This document shows, in pieces, positions 22,225 to 30,390 of a stretch of 40,815 nt of DNA (within the stretch, counting starts at the first letter, position 1; each line of letters starts with the position of its first letter). The position numbers were made by a program, and so were the translations under genes. The notes beneath the pieces were generated by a model. That model worked only from the letters and a program-made list of their open reading frames with translations, made no database searches and was not told the origin of the DNA. The DNA is taken from the NCBI GenBank assembly GCA_964545855.1, contig CAZJHD010000038.1, forward strand, positions 1 through 40,815. The letters run 5' to 3'. The DNA comes from CAZJHD01 sp964545855. Lineage in GTDB: Bacteria; Planctomycetota; UBA1135; JACQFD01.

Positions 22225-23207
22225 CGGGTCCCCACCTTGCGCCGCACCTCCGCGAGAGTCTCCGTTGCGATCGCGTTCGCCTTCTCGGCCCCCGCGCGGA
22301 GAGCCTCCTCAACGAAGGCGGGGTCTCGGTCGAGCTCCGCGGAGCGCGTGCGGATCGGGCTGGCGATGCGCTCGATCGAGTCCGCGAGGATCCCCTTGCA
22401 GTCGACGCAGCCGATGGCTGCCGACCGGCAGCCCGTCTCGATGCGCGCGAGATCCTCCGGAGCCGTCACGTGACGGTGCAGCGAGAAGATGTTGCAGTCG
22501 TTCGGCTCGCCGGGGTCCTGGCGGCGCTTTCGCTTCTCGTCGGTCTTCGCGGGCCCGAGCTTCTTGCGGACCTGATCGGCGGTCTCGAGGAGCCCGATCT
22601 CGTTGCCGCGGCTCTTCGACATCTTGTGGACTCCGTCGAGCCCCACGATGCGTTTCGCCGGAGAGAGGAGCGCCTTCGGCTCCACGAAGGTCTGGCCGTA
22701 GATCGTGTTGAAACGCCGAGCCGTCTCGCGCGCGAGCTCGAGGTGCTGCACCTGGTCCTCGCCCACGGGGACCGTCGCGGCCCGGTAGAGCAGGATGTCG
22801 GCCGTCTGCAGGACGGGATAGAGGAAGAGGCCGGCCGCCACGAGGTCTCCGTGCCCTTCGGCCTGCTCGCTCTTGTCCTTGAACTGCGTCATGCGCGCCA
22901 GATCGCCGAAGGCGGTGACGCAGGAGAGGATCCAGGCGAGCTCCGTGTGGGCCGGCACGTGCGACTGCACGAAGAGCGTGCAGCGTTTCGGATCGAGACC
23001 GCAGGCGAGCAGCGTCTTCGCCACCTGGCGCGTGCTCGTCCGCAGCTCGTCGGGCGTCGGCCGGATCGTCAGCGCGTGTTGATCGACCACGCAGTAGATC
23101 GCCTCGAAGCGATCCTGCAGCTCCACGTAGTTGCGGATCGCGCCCAGGTAGTTCCCCAGATGGAGAGCCCCGGTCGGCTGGATGCCGCTGAAGACGCGCG
23201 GAGGCAT
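22221..23207 (-). CDS. trpS: Tryptophanyl-tRNA synthetase
   Basis: A class Ic synthetase that charges tRNA-Trp; 328 residues, the usual bacterial size. The HIGH-like motif is HLGN (16-19) within PTGALHLGNYLG, and KMSKS is at 195-199. The tryptophan-site segment DLARMTQFKDKS and the GEDQVQHLELARE helix are typical. The start is the ATG at 23207 (MPPRVFSGIQPTG); the open frame upstream is Arg/Pro noise. It is the first gene of a four-gene overlapping unit and has a candidate promoter 12 nt upstream. Confidence 0.98.
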   Translation of the reverse strand: MPPRVFSGIQPTGALHLGNYLGAIRNYVELQDRFEAIYCVVDQHALTIRPTPDELRTSTRQVAKTLLACGLDPKRCTLFVQSHVPAHTELAWILSCVTAFGDLARMTQFKDKSEQAEGHGDLVAAGLFLYPVLQTADILLYRAATVPVGEDQVQHLELARETARRFNTIYGQTFVEPKALLSPAKRIVGLDGVHKMSKSRGNEIGLLETADQVRKKLGPAKTDEKRKRRQDPGEPNDCNIFSLHRHVTAPEDLARIETGCRSAAIGCVDCKGILADSIERIASPIRTRSAELDRDPAFVEEALRAGAEKANAIATETLAEVRRKVGTR

Positions 23208-23218
23208 GGTCGACGGCG

Positions 23219-23247
23219 ACCGTAGCGACGGCGTGCACGGGGAGCAA
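23219..23247 (-). promoter_or_regulatory. Candidate promoter for the trpS operon
   Basis: TTGCTC (23242-23247) and TACGGT (23219-23224) are 17 nt apart on the minus strand. The -10 ends 11 nt before the trpS ATG, so the leader would be only a few bases long. No Shine-Dalgarno is present, which fits a very short leader. Confidence 0.4.
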
Positions 23248-23332
23248 GCCGAGCGGCGGCATCGGCCCTCGCTCTCGATTCTCGCGATCGGCGGCTGGAT
23301 TCCGGGGAGCCGACCCCGGAACCTGCGGCTCC

Positions 23333-24970
23333 ATGACCCGCGGATCCACTCGCCGGCGGCTCGCGCTCGCCCTCTGTTTCGGCGCGCTGCCGGCCTGCGC
23401 GATCCCACCCTCGGACGTGCATCTGGCGCCGCTCTACTCGCACCATCGGCTGGCGGCGGGCGGCTACTCGCACGAGGCGCTGGGCGGCATCTTCGAGGTG
23501 CGGCGCGAGGATCACGCCCGCACGGCACTCGGGCCGACGGGAGGCTTCGGGCCGGGCACCGAGGGCCTGCCGGCGTACGAGGTCGCGGTGCGACCCCTCT
23601 TCCGCACGCGCCGGCAGGGCGCGGCGACGGAGACCGACGTGCTCTGGCCCTTGGGCCACTTCCTCACGGACGACGAGGAGACGAGCTCGCGCTTCTTCCC
23701 GGTCTTCTGGTGGAAGCGGCACCCGAACGAGGACGGCGTCGAGGAGATCGACTGGGCCGTCCTCCCGCCCTTCTTCCTCGGTGGGAGCGGCACGCCCGAG
23801 AACTCCTACTTCTCGTTCTTCCCCTTCTACGGAACGCTCCGCGACTTCTTCACCTACGACGAGATCCACTACGTCCTCTTCCCGCTCTACGGGTCGACGC
23901 GCAAGCAGCCGGGCGACCGTCGCGCCTGGGCCGTGCTCTTCCCGATCACGGGATGGGGTCGCGGCGACGACGGAGCGTCGTGGTGGCGCTTCTGGCCGTT
24001 CTACGGAACGTCGAGCTACGAGGGGCACTACGACCGCACGTTCGTCCTCTGGCCCTTCTGGCACACGGAGGAGAACCAGCTGAACTCGGCGAACCCGTCG
24101 CGCGAACGCCTCCTCTGGCCCCTCTACGGACAGATCGATCAAGGGGCCCTCCACGCGCGCTCGGTTCTGTGGCCTTTCTTCGGCTGGGAATGGAACGTCG
24201 AGACGGGATACTCCGCTTGGGATGGCCCCTGGCCCCTCGTGCGCTTCGTGCGCAACGGCAGCGGTCGTCCCTACGAACACACCCGGGTCCTGCCTCTCTA
24301 CTCCTCCTATCGAGGCACGGAGATCGACTCGACGGTCTACCTCTGGCCCATCATCTGGCTCCGTGACGAGACGAGTGCCGACTCCGAGAAGTCGTCGATC
24401 TACGTGGTTCCTTTCTTCGTTCGTAGCCGGGCGCTGCACCGTCGATTCGACCCCGTGACCGCCTCGGCGACGGAACACCGAGCGTCCACGGACCTGATCT
24501 GGCCGCTCTATCAAGGAACCCTCGAGCCGGACGGCCACGGGCGCGACGAGGTGCTCTGGCCCCTGCCCTACCCGAAGCTCCATGGCTTCCGGGAGAACTG
24601 GTTCCCCTTCTTCTCGCTCTTCTCGCGCGAGGTCGCGCCGGACGGAGCCGTCTCCACGCGGTTCTTCCTCGACCTGTTCCGCAGCGAGGTGAACGACCGC
24701 GAGACCCGCTGGTCGGTGCCGATCCTCGGGGGCCGCCGCAGCACGTCCGACGGACGCGTGGAGTGGTCGCTGCTCCTCGGGCTCCTCCGCTGGGAGTCGA
24801 GCGCGGACGGCACCCGGCTCCTGCTCCCGGCGATCCCCGGTCCCGGCTTCGCGCCGCTCGCGCCCGTGGAGGAGTCGATGCCTCTCGAGACTGTGCCTCT
24901 CGAGACTGTGCCTCTCGAGGAGACTGTGCCCGCCGCGCACGCCGTGCCGCCCGAGGAGGGATCACGGTGA
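23333..24970 (+). CDS. Lipoprotein built of W/F-P-aromatic repeats, first gene of the Mla operon
   Basis: A 545-residue protein with a signal segment ending LPAC (probable lipidated C22). From about 104 to 467 it holds some eighteen copies of a short hydrophobic strand centred on proline, spaced about 15-22 residues. Examples are LWPL (104), FFPFYG (162), LFPLYG (182), FWPFYG (220), LWPFW (239), LWPLYG (261), LWPFFG (279), IWPLY (389) and WFPFF (423). Between them come polar turns. This suggests a repeated beta-hairpin structure such as a barrel or propeller, exposed beyond the inner membrane. The C-terminus has a PLETV repeat. The stop overlaps mlaE (GTGA), so a role with the lipid transporter is likely but unproven. 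I cannot name a family. Confidence 0.85.
   Translation: MTRGSTRRRLALALCFGALPACAIPPSDVHLAPLYSHHRLAAGGYSHEALGGIFEVRREDHARTALGPTGGFGPGTEGLPAYEVAVRPLFRTRRQGAATETDVLWPLGHFLTDDEETSSRFFPVFWWKRHPNEDGVEEIDWAVLPPFFLGGSGTPENSYFSFFPFYGTLRDFFTYDEIHYVLFPLYGSTRKQPGDRRAWAVLFPITGWGRGDDGASWWRFWPFYGTSSYEGHYDRTFVLWPFWHTEENQLNSANPSRERLLWPLYGQIDQGALHARSVLWPFFGWEWNVETGYSAWDGPWPLVRFVRNGSGRPYEHTRVLPLYSSYRGTEIDSTVYLWPIIWLRDETSADSEKSSIYVVPFFVRSRALHRRFDPVTASATEHRASTDLIWPLYQGTLEPDGHGRDEVLWPLPYPKLHGFRENWFPFFSLFSREVAPDGAVSTRFFLDLFRSEVNDRETRWSVPILGGRRSTSDGRVEWSLLLGLLRWESSADGTRLLLPAIPGPGFAPLAPVEESMPLETVPLETVPLEETVPAAHAVPPEEGSR
24881..24928 (+). repeat. 15-bp in-frame repeat at the 3' end of the aromatic-repeat lipoprotein gene
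   Basis: CCTCTCGAGACTGTG occurs at 24881-24895 and 24896-24910. A third copy at 24911-24928 has a 3-nt insertion. The repeats encode PLETV, PLETV and PLEETV near the C-terminus. The period matches the intergenic repeats elsewhere in the window. Confidence 0.93.
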
Positions 24971-25791
24971 ACGCGCTCGCTCGCGTCGGGACCTGGACTC
25001 GGAGCGCCGGCAGCCTCCTCCTCGACACCCTGAGCAGCTCGGGAGCCGGGCTCGCGCTCCTCCTCGACACCGTGCGCCGGCTCCCGGTCGCGCGGCCGCG
25101 CCTGCGTCCGGTGCTCGACCAGATGTTCGCCGGAGGCGTGCTCACGATCCCGATCGTCGTGCTCGTGAGCCTCTTCACCGGCATGGTCCTCACCCTGCAG
25201 ACGGGACTCGAGCTGCAGAAGTTCGGGCAGCAGGATCTCATCGGTCGCATCGTCTCCGTCGCCATGTGCCGCGAGATGGGCCCCTTCATCACCGGCATCA
25301 TCCTCGCCGCCGCCGTCGGGTCGGCCATGGCGGCCGAGATCGGAACCATGGCCGTGTCGGAGGAGCTCACGGCCCTCGACGTGATGAACGTCGATCGAAC
25401 GCGCTTCCTCGTCATGCCGCGCGTCCTCGGGCTCGCCCTCATGTGCCCGCTGCTCACGATCTTCGCCGACATCGTCGGAATCGTCGGCGGAGGGATCGTC
25501 GCCATCAATCGCCTCGGCGTGAGCCAGGCTCTCTACGTCACGACGACGGTCGAGGAGCTCCGGGGAGCGACCATCCTCGGCCTCCCGAAGGACATCTACG
25601 TCGGAGTGTTGAAGGCGCTCGTCTTCGGCGTCACGATCGCCATCGTCGGCTGCGCCTCGGGGATGCGAGCCACGAACGGCGCCTCGGGAGTCGGCGAGGC
25701 CACGCGCCGCGCAGTCCGCGTCTCCATCATGCTCATCGTCGTGCTCAACTACGTCCTCACGGGCCTCTTCTTCGGGCTCCTCCCCGGATGA
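24967..25791 (+). CDS. mlaE: MlaE-family ABC transporter permease
   Basis: A 274-residue integral inner-membrane permease of the MlaE/YrbE family, which moves phospholipids between the membrane and an MCE-domain partner. Typical landmarks are IPIVVLVSLFTGMVLTLQTGLELQKFG, the MCREMGPFITGII segment, AAAVGSAMAAEIGTMAVSEELTALDVM and PRVLGLALMCPLL. About five membrane helices can be counted. The start is a GTG overlapping the upstream lipoprotein stop (GTGA), and its stop overlaps the ATPase start (ATGA). It works with the next two genes as a core ABC lipid transporter. Confidence 0.95.
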   Translation: MNALARVGTWTRSAGSLLLDTLSSSGAGLALLLDTVRRLPVARPRLRPVLDQMFAGGVLTIPIVVLVSLFTGMVLTLQTGLELQKFGQQDLIGRIVSVAMCREMGPFITGIILAAAVGSAMAAEIGTMAVSEELTALDVMNVDRTRFLVMPRVLGLALMCPLLTIFADIVGIVGGGIVAINRLGVSQALYVTTTVEELRGATILGLPKDIYVGVLKALVFGVTIAIVGCASGMRATNGASGVGEATRRAVRVSIMLIVVLNYVLTGLFFGLLPG

Positions 25792-26528
25792 TCGAGTTCC
25801 AGGACGTCCACCAGGGGTTCCACGGGCGCCCCGTGCTGAAGGGTCTCTCCTTCCGAGTCCGGCAGGGCGAGACCTTCGTGCTGATGGGTCCCTCGGGCTC
25901 GGGCAAGAGCACCACGCTGCTCCACATCGTCGGCGTGCACCGCGCGCGATCGGGGAAGGTCCTCGTCCAGGGGATCGACGTCGGCGAAGCGAGCCCCGAG
26001 GAGATGAGCCTCCTGCGGCGGCGCATCGGCATGGTGTTCCAGAGCGCCGCCCTGCTGAACTGGCTCGACGTCTTCGACAACGTGGCTCTTCCCCTGCGCG
26101 AGACGACGGAGACTCCGGAGGCGCAGGTGAAGGCTCGAGTGCAGGAGGCCCTCGCCATGGTCAAGCTCGAGGAAGACGGAGACAAGTTCCCCCACGAGCT
26201 CTCGGGCGGCATGCGCAAACGCGTCGGTCTCGCCCGTGCGATCGTCACCAACGCCCCCCTCATTCTCTACGACGAGCCCACGGCGGGACTCGACCCCGCC
26301 ATGTCCTCCCAGATCGATCACTTGATCCGCAACCTCCAGAAGACGCTCGGAGTCACGTCCGTCGTCGTGACGCACGACGTCCGCACCGCCGAGCGCGTCG
26401 CCGATCGCATGGCGATCCTCTCCGGTGGACGCGTGCGCGCCGAAGGCGGCCGCGACTTGCTCGGGAGCGACGACCCCGTCGTGCGCGAATTCCTCGGCAA
26501 AGCGGTCCCCGCAGGAGAGACGGCTTGA
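25788..26528 (+). CDS. mlaF: MlaF-family ABC transporter ATPase
   Basis: A 246-residue ATP-binding subunit that powers the MlaE permease at the cytoplasmic face. Walker A is GPSGSGKS (34-41), the Q-loop is Q85, the ABC signature is LSGGM (138-142), Walker B is LILYDEP (158-164), and the switch histidine is H196 (VVVTHDV). The segment RRRIGMVFQSAALLNWLDVFDNVALPL is characteristic of the MlaF branch. It starts by ATGA overlap with mlaE and ends by TTGA overlap with mlaD. No MlaB-like STAS gene is adjacent. Confidence 0.96.
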   Translation: MIEFQDVHQGFHGRPVLKGLSFRVRQGETFVLMGPSGSGKSTTLLHIVGVHRARSGKVLVQGIDVGEASPEEMSLLRRRIGMVFQSAALLNWLDVFDNVALPLRETTETPEAQVKARVQEALAMVKLEEDGDKFPHELSGGMRKRVGLARAIVTNAPLILYDEPTAGLDPAMSSQIDHLIRNLQKTLGVTSVVVTHDVRTAERVADRMAILSGGRVRAEGGRDLLGSDDPVVREFLGKAVPAGETA

Positions 26529-27709
26529 AAGTCGCCCGCGACACACTTCTCGGGTTGGTGTTCTTCGGAGGCCTCGGCGTCCTGATCCTCGCCACCGTCT
26601 TCCTGACGGAACGCGTCTACGGCACCACCTACAGCCTCCCGCTCGTCTTCGATCAGGCCCTGGGACTGAAGACCGGGGATCCGGTCCAGGTGTCCGGCGT
26701 GCATGCGGGCTACGTCGAGAAGATCTCCCTCATCCCCGCCGGCAACGGCACCGACGCCCGGCGCCAGCGGATCCGCGTCGACGCGGCCCTCCGGGAGACC
26801 ACGCGCTTCGACGTCTTCCAGGACGCCGAGATCTACATCGAGTACGCCTCAGTCCTCGGCGGGCGTGTCGTCGCGATCGACCCGGGCAACCCCGCCTCGG
26901 GACCCCAGCCCTGGAGCGACGAGCGGCCCCTCGAGGGCAAGGTCCGGAAGGACCCGCTCGCCGGACTGAGCGAGCTGATCGAGGAGAACCGCGCGGGCGT
27001 GAAGAAGGCGGTCGACGAATTCGGCAAGACCTTCGAGGCCGCGAACTCGGGAGAGGGCCTCGTGGGACGCCTCCTGAACGACCGCGAGCTCGCCGACCGC
27101 TTCGCACGCATCCTCGAGGACATCGAGACGGTCACGAGCGATCTGGAGCAGGGCAAGGGCACGCTCGGAAAGCTCTTCCGCGAAGACAAGATCGCGAACG
27201 ACATCGAAGCGATCCTCGCCGACATCAAGAGCGTCTCGGAGAAGCTCGACCGTGGCGAGGGAACGCTGGGCCAGCTCATCAACAACGCCGAGTGGGCGTC
27301 GCGGCTCGACCGCGTCCTCACCAACGTCGAGGCCTTCACCGCGAAGCTGAACAGCGAGGACGGCACGATCGGCAAGCTCGTGAACTCCCCCGAGGCCTAC
27401 GACAAGCTCCTGAAGATCGAGGACTCGATCCAGGAGTTCCTCGACGATCTGAACGGCGGGAAGGGCTGGCTCGCGCGCGCCATCACGGACGAACAGCTCG
27501 GCGAGGACGTCTCCGCGATCCTCAAGGGCGCTCGGGAGATCATCGAGACGATCAACCGCGGCGAAGGCACCCTCGGACGTCTCGTGAAGGACGACGCCTT
27601 CATCCGCGGCCTCGAGCGCGTCGTGCGTCAGATCAGCCGGTCCGTCGAGGACGCCCGCGAGGCGGCCCCCATCGCGACCTTCAGCTCCGTGCTGTTCGGC
27701 GCCTTCTGA
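26525..27709 (+). CDS. mlaD: MCE-domain (MlaD-family) protein with six 34-residue repeats
   Basis: A 394-residue membrane-anchored MCE protein, the periplasmic substrate-binding ring of an Mla-type lipid transporter. One membrane helix lies near 8-27. The MCE domain spans about 35-125 (VFDQALGLKTGDPVQVSGVHAGYVEKI). After it, six repeats of a G-x-G-T-L-G-x-L pattern begin exactly every 34 residues, at 176, 210, 244, 278, 312 and 346. They are separated by charged helical stretches and probably form a long helical needle or hydrophobic groove. The TTG start at 26525 overlaps the mlaF stop (TTGA). No mlaC or mlaA gene is nearby. Confidence 0.93.
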   Translation: MKVARDTLLGLVFFGGLGVLILATVFLTERVYGTTYSLPLVFDQALGLKTGDPVQVSGVHAGYVEKISLIPAGNGTDARRQRIRVDAALRETTRFDVFQDAEIYIEYASVLGGRVVAIDPGNPASGPQPWSDERPLEGKVRKDPLAGLSELIEENRAGVKKAVDEFGKTFEAANSGEGLVGRLLNDRELADRFARILEDIETVTSDLEQGKGTLGKLFREDKIANDIEAILADIKSVSEKLDRGEGTLGQLINNAEWASRLDRVLTNVEAFTAKLNSEDGTIGKLVNSPEAYDKLLKIEDSIQEFLDDLNGGKGWLARAITDEQLGEDVSAILKGAREIIETINRGEGTLGRLVKDDAFIRGLERVVRQISRSVEDAREAAPIATFSSVLFGAF

Positions 27710-27734
27710 CGGACGCCGTCGCGGCGGAGGCGCG

Positions 27735-28856
27735 TCAGGGCCGGAGCAAGGGCTCCAGCCCGCGCGCGAGCGCGGAGGCGATCACCTCCATGCCGTGCTC
27801 GCCGAAGTGGCCGCCCTTGTCGCGGAGGTACGCCTCCGCCGGGTGCTCCGCCACCGCGAGATGGAGCGCGGCCCATCGCTCCTCGGGCGTGCGCGCCGTC
27901 TCGAGCCGGGCTCGCAGCGGCGCCATCGACGACCGCAGATCCTCGATCACGTCGACGTAGGTGCAGCCTTCGCGGCTGGCGGCGAACCGCTTCCACACGA
28001 CATCCGGTCCCGGGATCGAGGGATCGATCGCCTGCGGACGCTGCGGCAGGACCGTGATCACGAGCTGCGCGCCGTCCGCGCGCACGTCGCGAAGGAGCTC
28101 CTCCATCGTTCCGCGCGCCCGCTCCCAGAGCGGCATCACCTCGGGCGTGAAGGGATCGACGGCGAGCTGCTCGTTCAGCAGGCCGTTCTTGCGGCTCTCC
28201 TCCGCCTTGCGCGCGGCGACCCACGGCGGCTCGGGGTTCTCCGGCGCGAGACGGCGGAGCGCGGGCTGCAGCTCGTACTGGAACCGCCGGTAGAACTCCG
28301 TGCGCGTGAGGTCGGGACGGAGGTCGCCGCGGGGCGGCACTCCGTAGCGGACGAACGGCTTCACGTCCTGATCGGCGAAGGCGACGACGACGACGCCCGG
28401 ACGGAGGGCACGCACGCGATGCCGGTAGTTGAGCATCGACTGCTCGAGGACGTACCCCTGGACGGCACAGTCGAGCACCTCGGCCGCGATGCCCGCCTCC
28501 CGCAGGCGGCTCTCGAGACGGGTCGGGTAGATGCGCTCGAAGTCGACGCAGCTCCCGTAGGTCATGGAGCTGCCGAGGACGGCGATCCGCGTGACGCCGG
28601 GCTCGGGCTCCGGCGACCAGTCGCTCCCGCGGAAGCCGTAGGCGTTGATCCGCTCCTCCGTCCGGAGGAACTGATCGTGGTGCACCTGATTCGGCACCAT
28701 GACCCAGCCGAGCTCCGCGTCGAGCTCCTGGATCACCGTGCGCTTCGGCCTGCCGGCCTCGAGGGGCACGTGGATCGCCGCCACGGCGAGGAACGCCCCG
28801 GCCGTGCGCCATCCGAGGATCGTGCGCGCGAGGGAGCCGGCTCGAGGGGAGGTCAT
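27735..28856 (-). CDS. Membrane-anchored SGNH-hydrolase-like protein (MBOAT partner)
   Basis: A 373-residue protein with one N-terminal membrane helix (about 12-34) and a periplasmic SGNH/GDSL-type domain. The block I motif is LGSSMTYG, with probable nucleophile S97; Ser replaces the usual Asp of GDS. The probable C-terminal Asp-His pair is D346 and H350 in DKGGHFGEHG. Such proteins commonly act after an MBOAT protein to transfer acetyl groups to exported polysaccharides, as AlgJ/AlgX do with AlgI. The start lies one base after the MBOAT stop (TGAGATG), so the two are translationally coupled. The substrate is unknown and no polysaccharide synthase is in the window. Confidence 0.83.
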   Translation of the reverse strand: MTSPRAGSLARTILGWRTAGAFLAVAAIHVPLEAGRPKRTVIQELDAELGWVMVPNQVHHDQFLRTEERINAYGFRGSDWSPEPEPGVTRIAVLGSSMTYGSCVDFERIYPTRLESRLREAGIAAEVLDCAVQGYVLEQSMLNYRHRVRALRPGVVVVAFADQDVKPFVRYGVPPRGDLRPDLTRTEFYRRFQYELQPALRRLAPENPEPPWVAARKAEESRKNGLLNEQLAVDPFTPEVMPLWERARGTMEELLRDVRADGAQLVITVLPQRPQAIDPSIPGPDVVWKRFAASREGCTYVDVIEDLRSSMAPLRARLETARTPEERWAALHLAVAEHPAEAYLRDKGGHFGEHGMEVIASALARGLEPLLRP

Positions 28857-28857
28857 C

Positions 28858-30327
28858 TCAGAAGTTCGTGTAGATGAAGGGCGACGCGTCCGGCCGCACG
28901 AGGAAGAGCCCGTGGGCGACGGCGACGATGGCGGCGCCCTGCACGAGCCTCGGCGTCGCCGCCCAGCTCCGCGCGAGCGCGAGCTTCCAGCCGGAGGGCA
29001 GGAAGTGGGTCACGGCCGCCAGGGCGAGGACCGCGACGACCCACGCGTTCAGGAAGTGGAGCCCGCCCTCGCGCGACGGCCGCAGGCATTCGCGGAGCAT
29101 CGCCTCGATGCGCGCGCCGGGGGAGAGGTCGCTCACCATCCCCTGCAGCGCCGGGTCCCCGGCGCGCACCAGCAGCAGGAGCGCGCAGCCGAAGTGGAAG
29201 GTGACGAAGATCGAGAGACCGCGCACCAGCTTCGACTTGTCGAGCCGCTTCTTCAGCGCGAAGCGCTTGCGCAGGGCGCCGAGGAAGATCTGGTGCGCGC
29301 CGAGACCGGCGCCGTGGAGAGCGCCCCACGCGATCCACGCGAAGCTCGCGCCGTGCCAGAGGCCGCAGAGGGTCATGGCGACCACGGCCGCCGCGAGCGT
29401 GCGCGCGCGCGAGGGCGCGCGTCCCGAGAGCGGCAGGAACAGGTAGTCGCGGATCCAGGTGGAGAGGGAGATGTGCCAGCGCTGCCAGAAGTCGGAGAGG
29501 TTGCGCGCCTTGTAGGGCGCGTCGAAGTTCTGCATCAGGTCGACGCCGAGACAGCGGGCGCTGCCGATCGCCATCTCGCTGTACCCGGCGAAGTCGCCGT
29601 AGAGCTGGAACGCGAATCCCCAGGTGGCGAGGAGCACGCCCTCCCATCCGAGCCCCACGGGGTACGCGAAGGCGGGGTTCACGAGCCGCGTGCCGAGGAA
29701 GTCGGCGATCACCACCTTCTTGAGCACGCCCGAGAGCACGAGGAAGAGGCCGTCCGACAGCCGACGATCGGAGAAGGCCGGCACGCTCTTCCACTGCGGC
29801 AGCAGCGCGCCCGCGCGCCCGATGGGGCCGGCGAGGAGCTGCGGGAAGAAGCCGACGAAGAGCGCGAAGGCGAGCGCGTCGCGCTCGGGCTCGATGGCGC
29901 CGCGATGGACGTCGATCAGGTAGCCGACGGCCTGGAAGCTGAAGAAGGAGATGCCCGCGACGGCCGCGAGGTGGAGGATCGGGAGAGGACCGCCCGCCGC
30001 TCCCCCGCCCGCGATCGCGTTGACCGTGCCGGCGACGAAGTCCCAGTACTTGAAGAAGACGAGTCCCGAGAGCTCGATCGCGATGAGCGCCGCCAGGAAG
30101 AGACCGCGCGGCCCGCGCCTCCCCGGTGCCACCGCGAACGCGCCGAGCCACGCCACGGCCGTGACTCCCACCAGCAACGGCAGGAAGCGCGGCCCCGCGT
30201 AGGCGTAGAACCCCCAGCTCGCTCCGAGGAGGAGGAGGTTGCGCGCCGTCCGGCTCCCGCGAACCGCCCAGGAGGCGGCGAAGACGGCGAGCAGGAAGAG
30301 CGGATAGCCGAGTCGGTGGAACTCCAC
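28858..30327 (-). CDS. MBOAT-family O-acyltransferase (AlgI/DltB-like)
   Basis: A 489-residue polytopic inner-membrane acyltransferase. Typical AlgI/DltB landmarks are FFPQLLAGPIGR (160-171), FQLYGDFAGYSEMAIG (240-255), NLSDFWQRWHISLSTW (276-291, H285) and LCGLWHGASFAW with the putative catalytic H325. Members pass an acyl group, usually acetyl, across the membrane to a periplasmic SGNH partner, here the next gene. The start is a GTG at 30327 (VEFHRLGYPLF) without a clear ribosome-binding site. It follows ribE by 63 nt and may share its transcript. O-acylation of an envelope or secreted glycan is inferred. Confidence 0.92.
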   Translation of the reverse strand: MEFHRLGYPLFLLAVFAASWAVRGSRTARNLLLLGASWGFYAYAGPRFLPLLVGVTAVAWLGAFAVAPGRRGPRGLFLAALIAIELSGLVFFKYWDFVAGTVNAIAGGGAAGGPLPILHLAAVAGISFFSFQAVGYLIDVHRGAIEPERDALAFALFVGFFPQLLAGPIGRAGALLPQWKSVPAFSDRRLSDGLFLVLSGVLKKVVIADFLGTRLVNPAFAYPVGLGWEGVLLATWGFAFQLYGDFAGYSEMAIGSARCLGVDLMQNFDAPYKARNLSDFWQRWHISLSTWIRDYLFLPLSGRAPSRARTLAAAVVAMTLCGLWHGASFAWIAWGALHGAGLGAHQIFLGALRKRFALKKRLDKSKLVRGLSIFVTFHFGCALLLLVRAGDPALQGMVSDLSPGARIEAMLRECLRPSREGGLHFLNAWVVAVLALAAVTHFLPSGWKLALARSWAATPRLVQGAAIVAVAHGLFLVRPDASPFIYTNF

Positions 30328-30390
30328 GCGCGGAGGTCTCGGGGCGTCCTGGGTCGGAGGGTCGGAGGGGCGAGCCGATCCGACGCCGGG

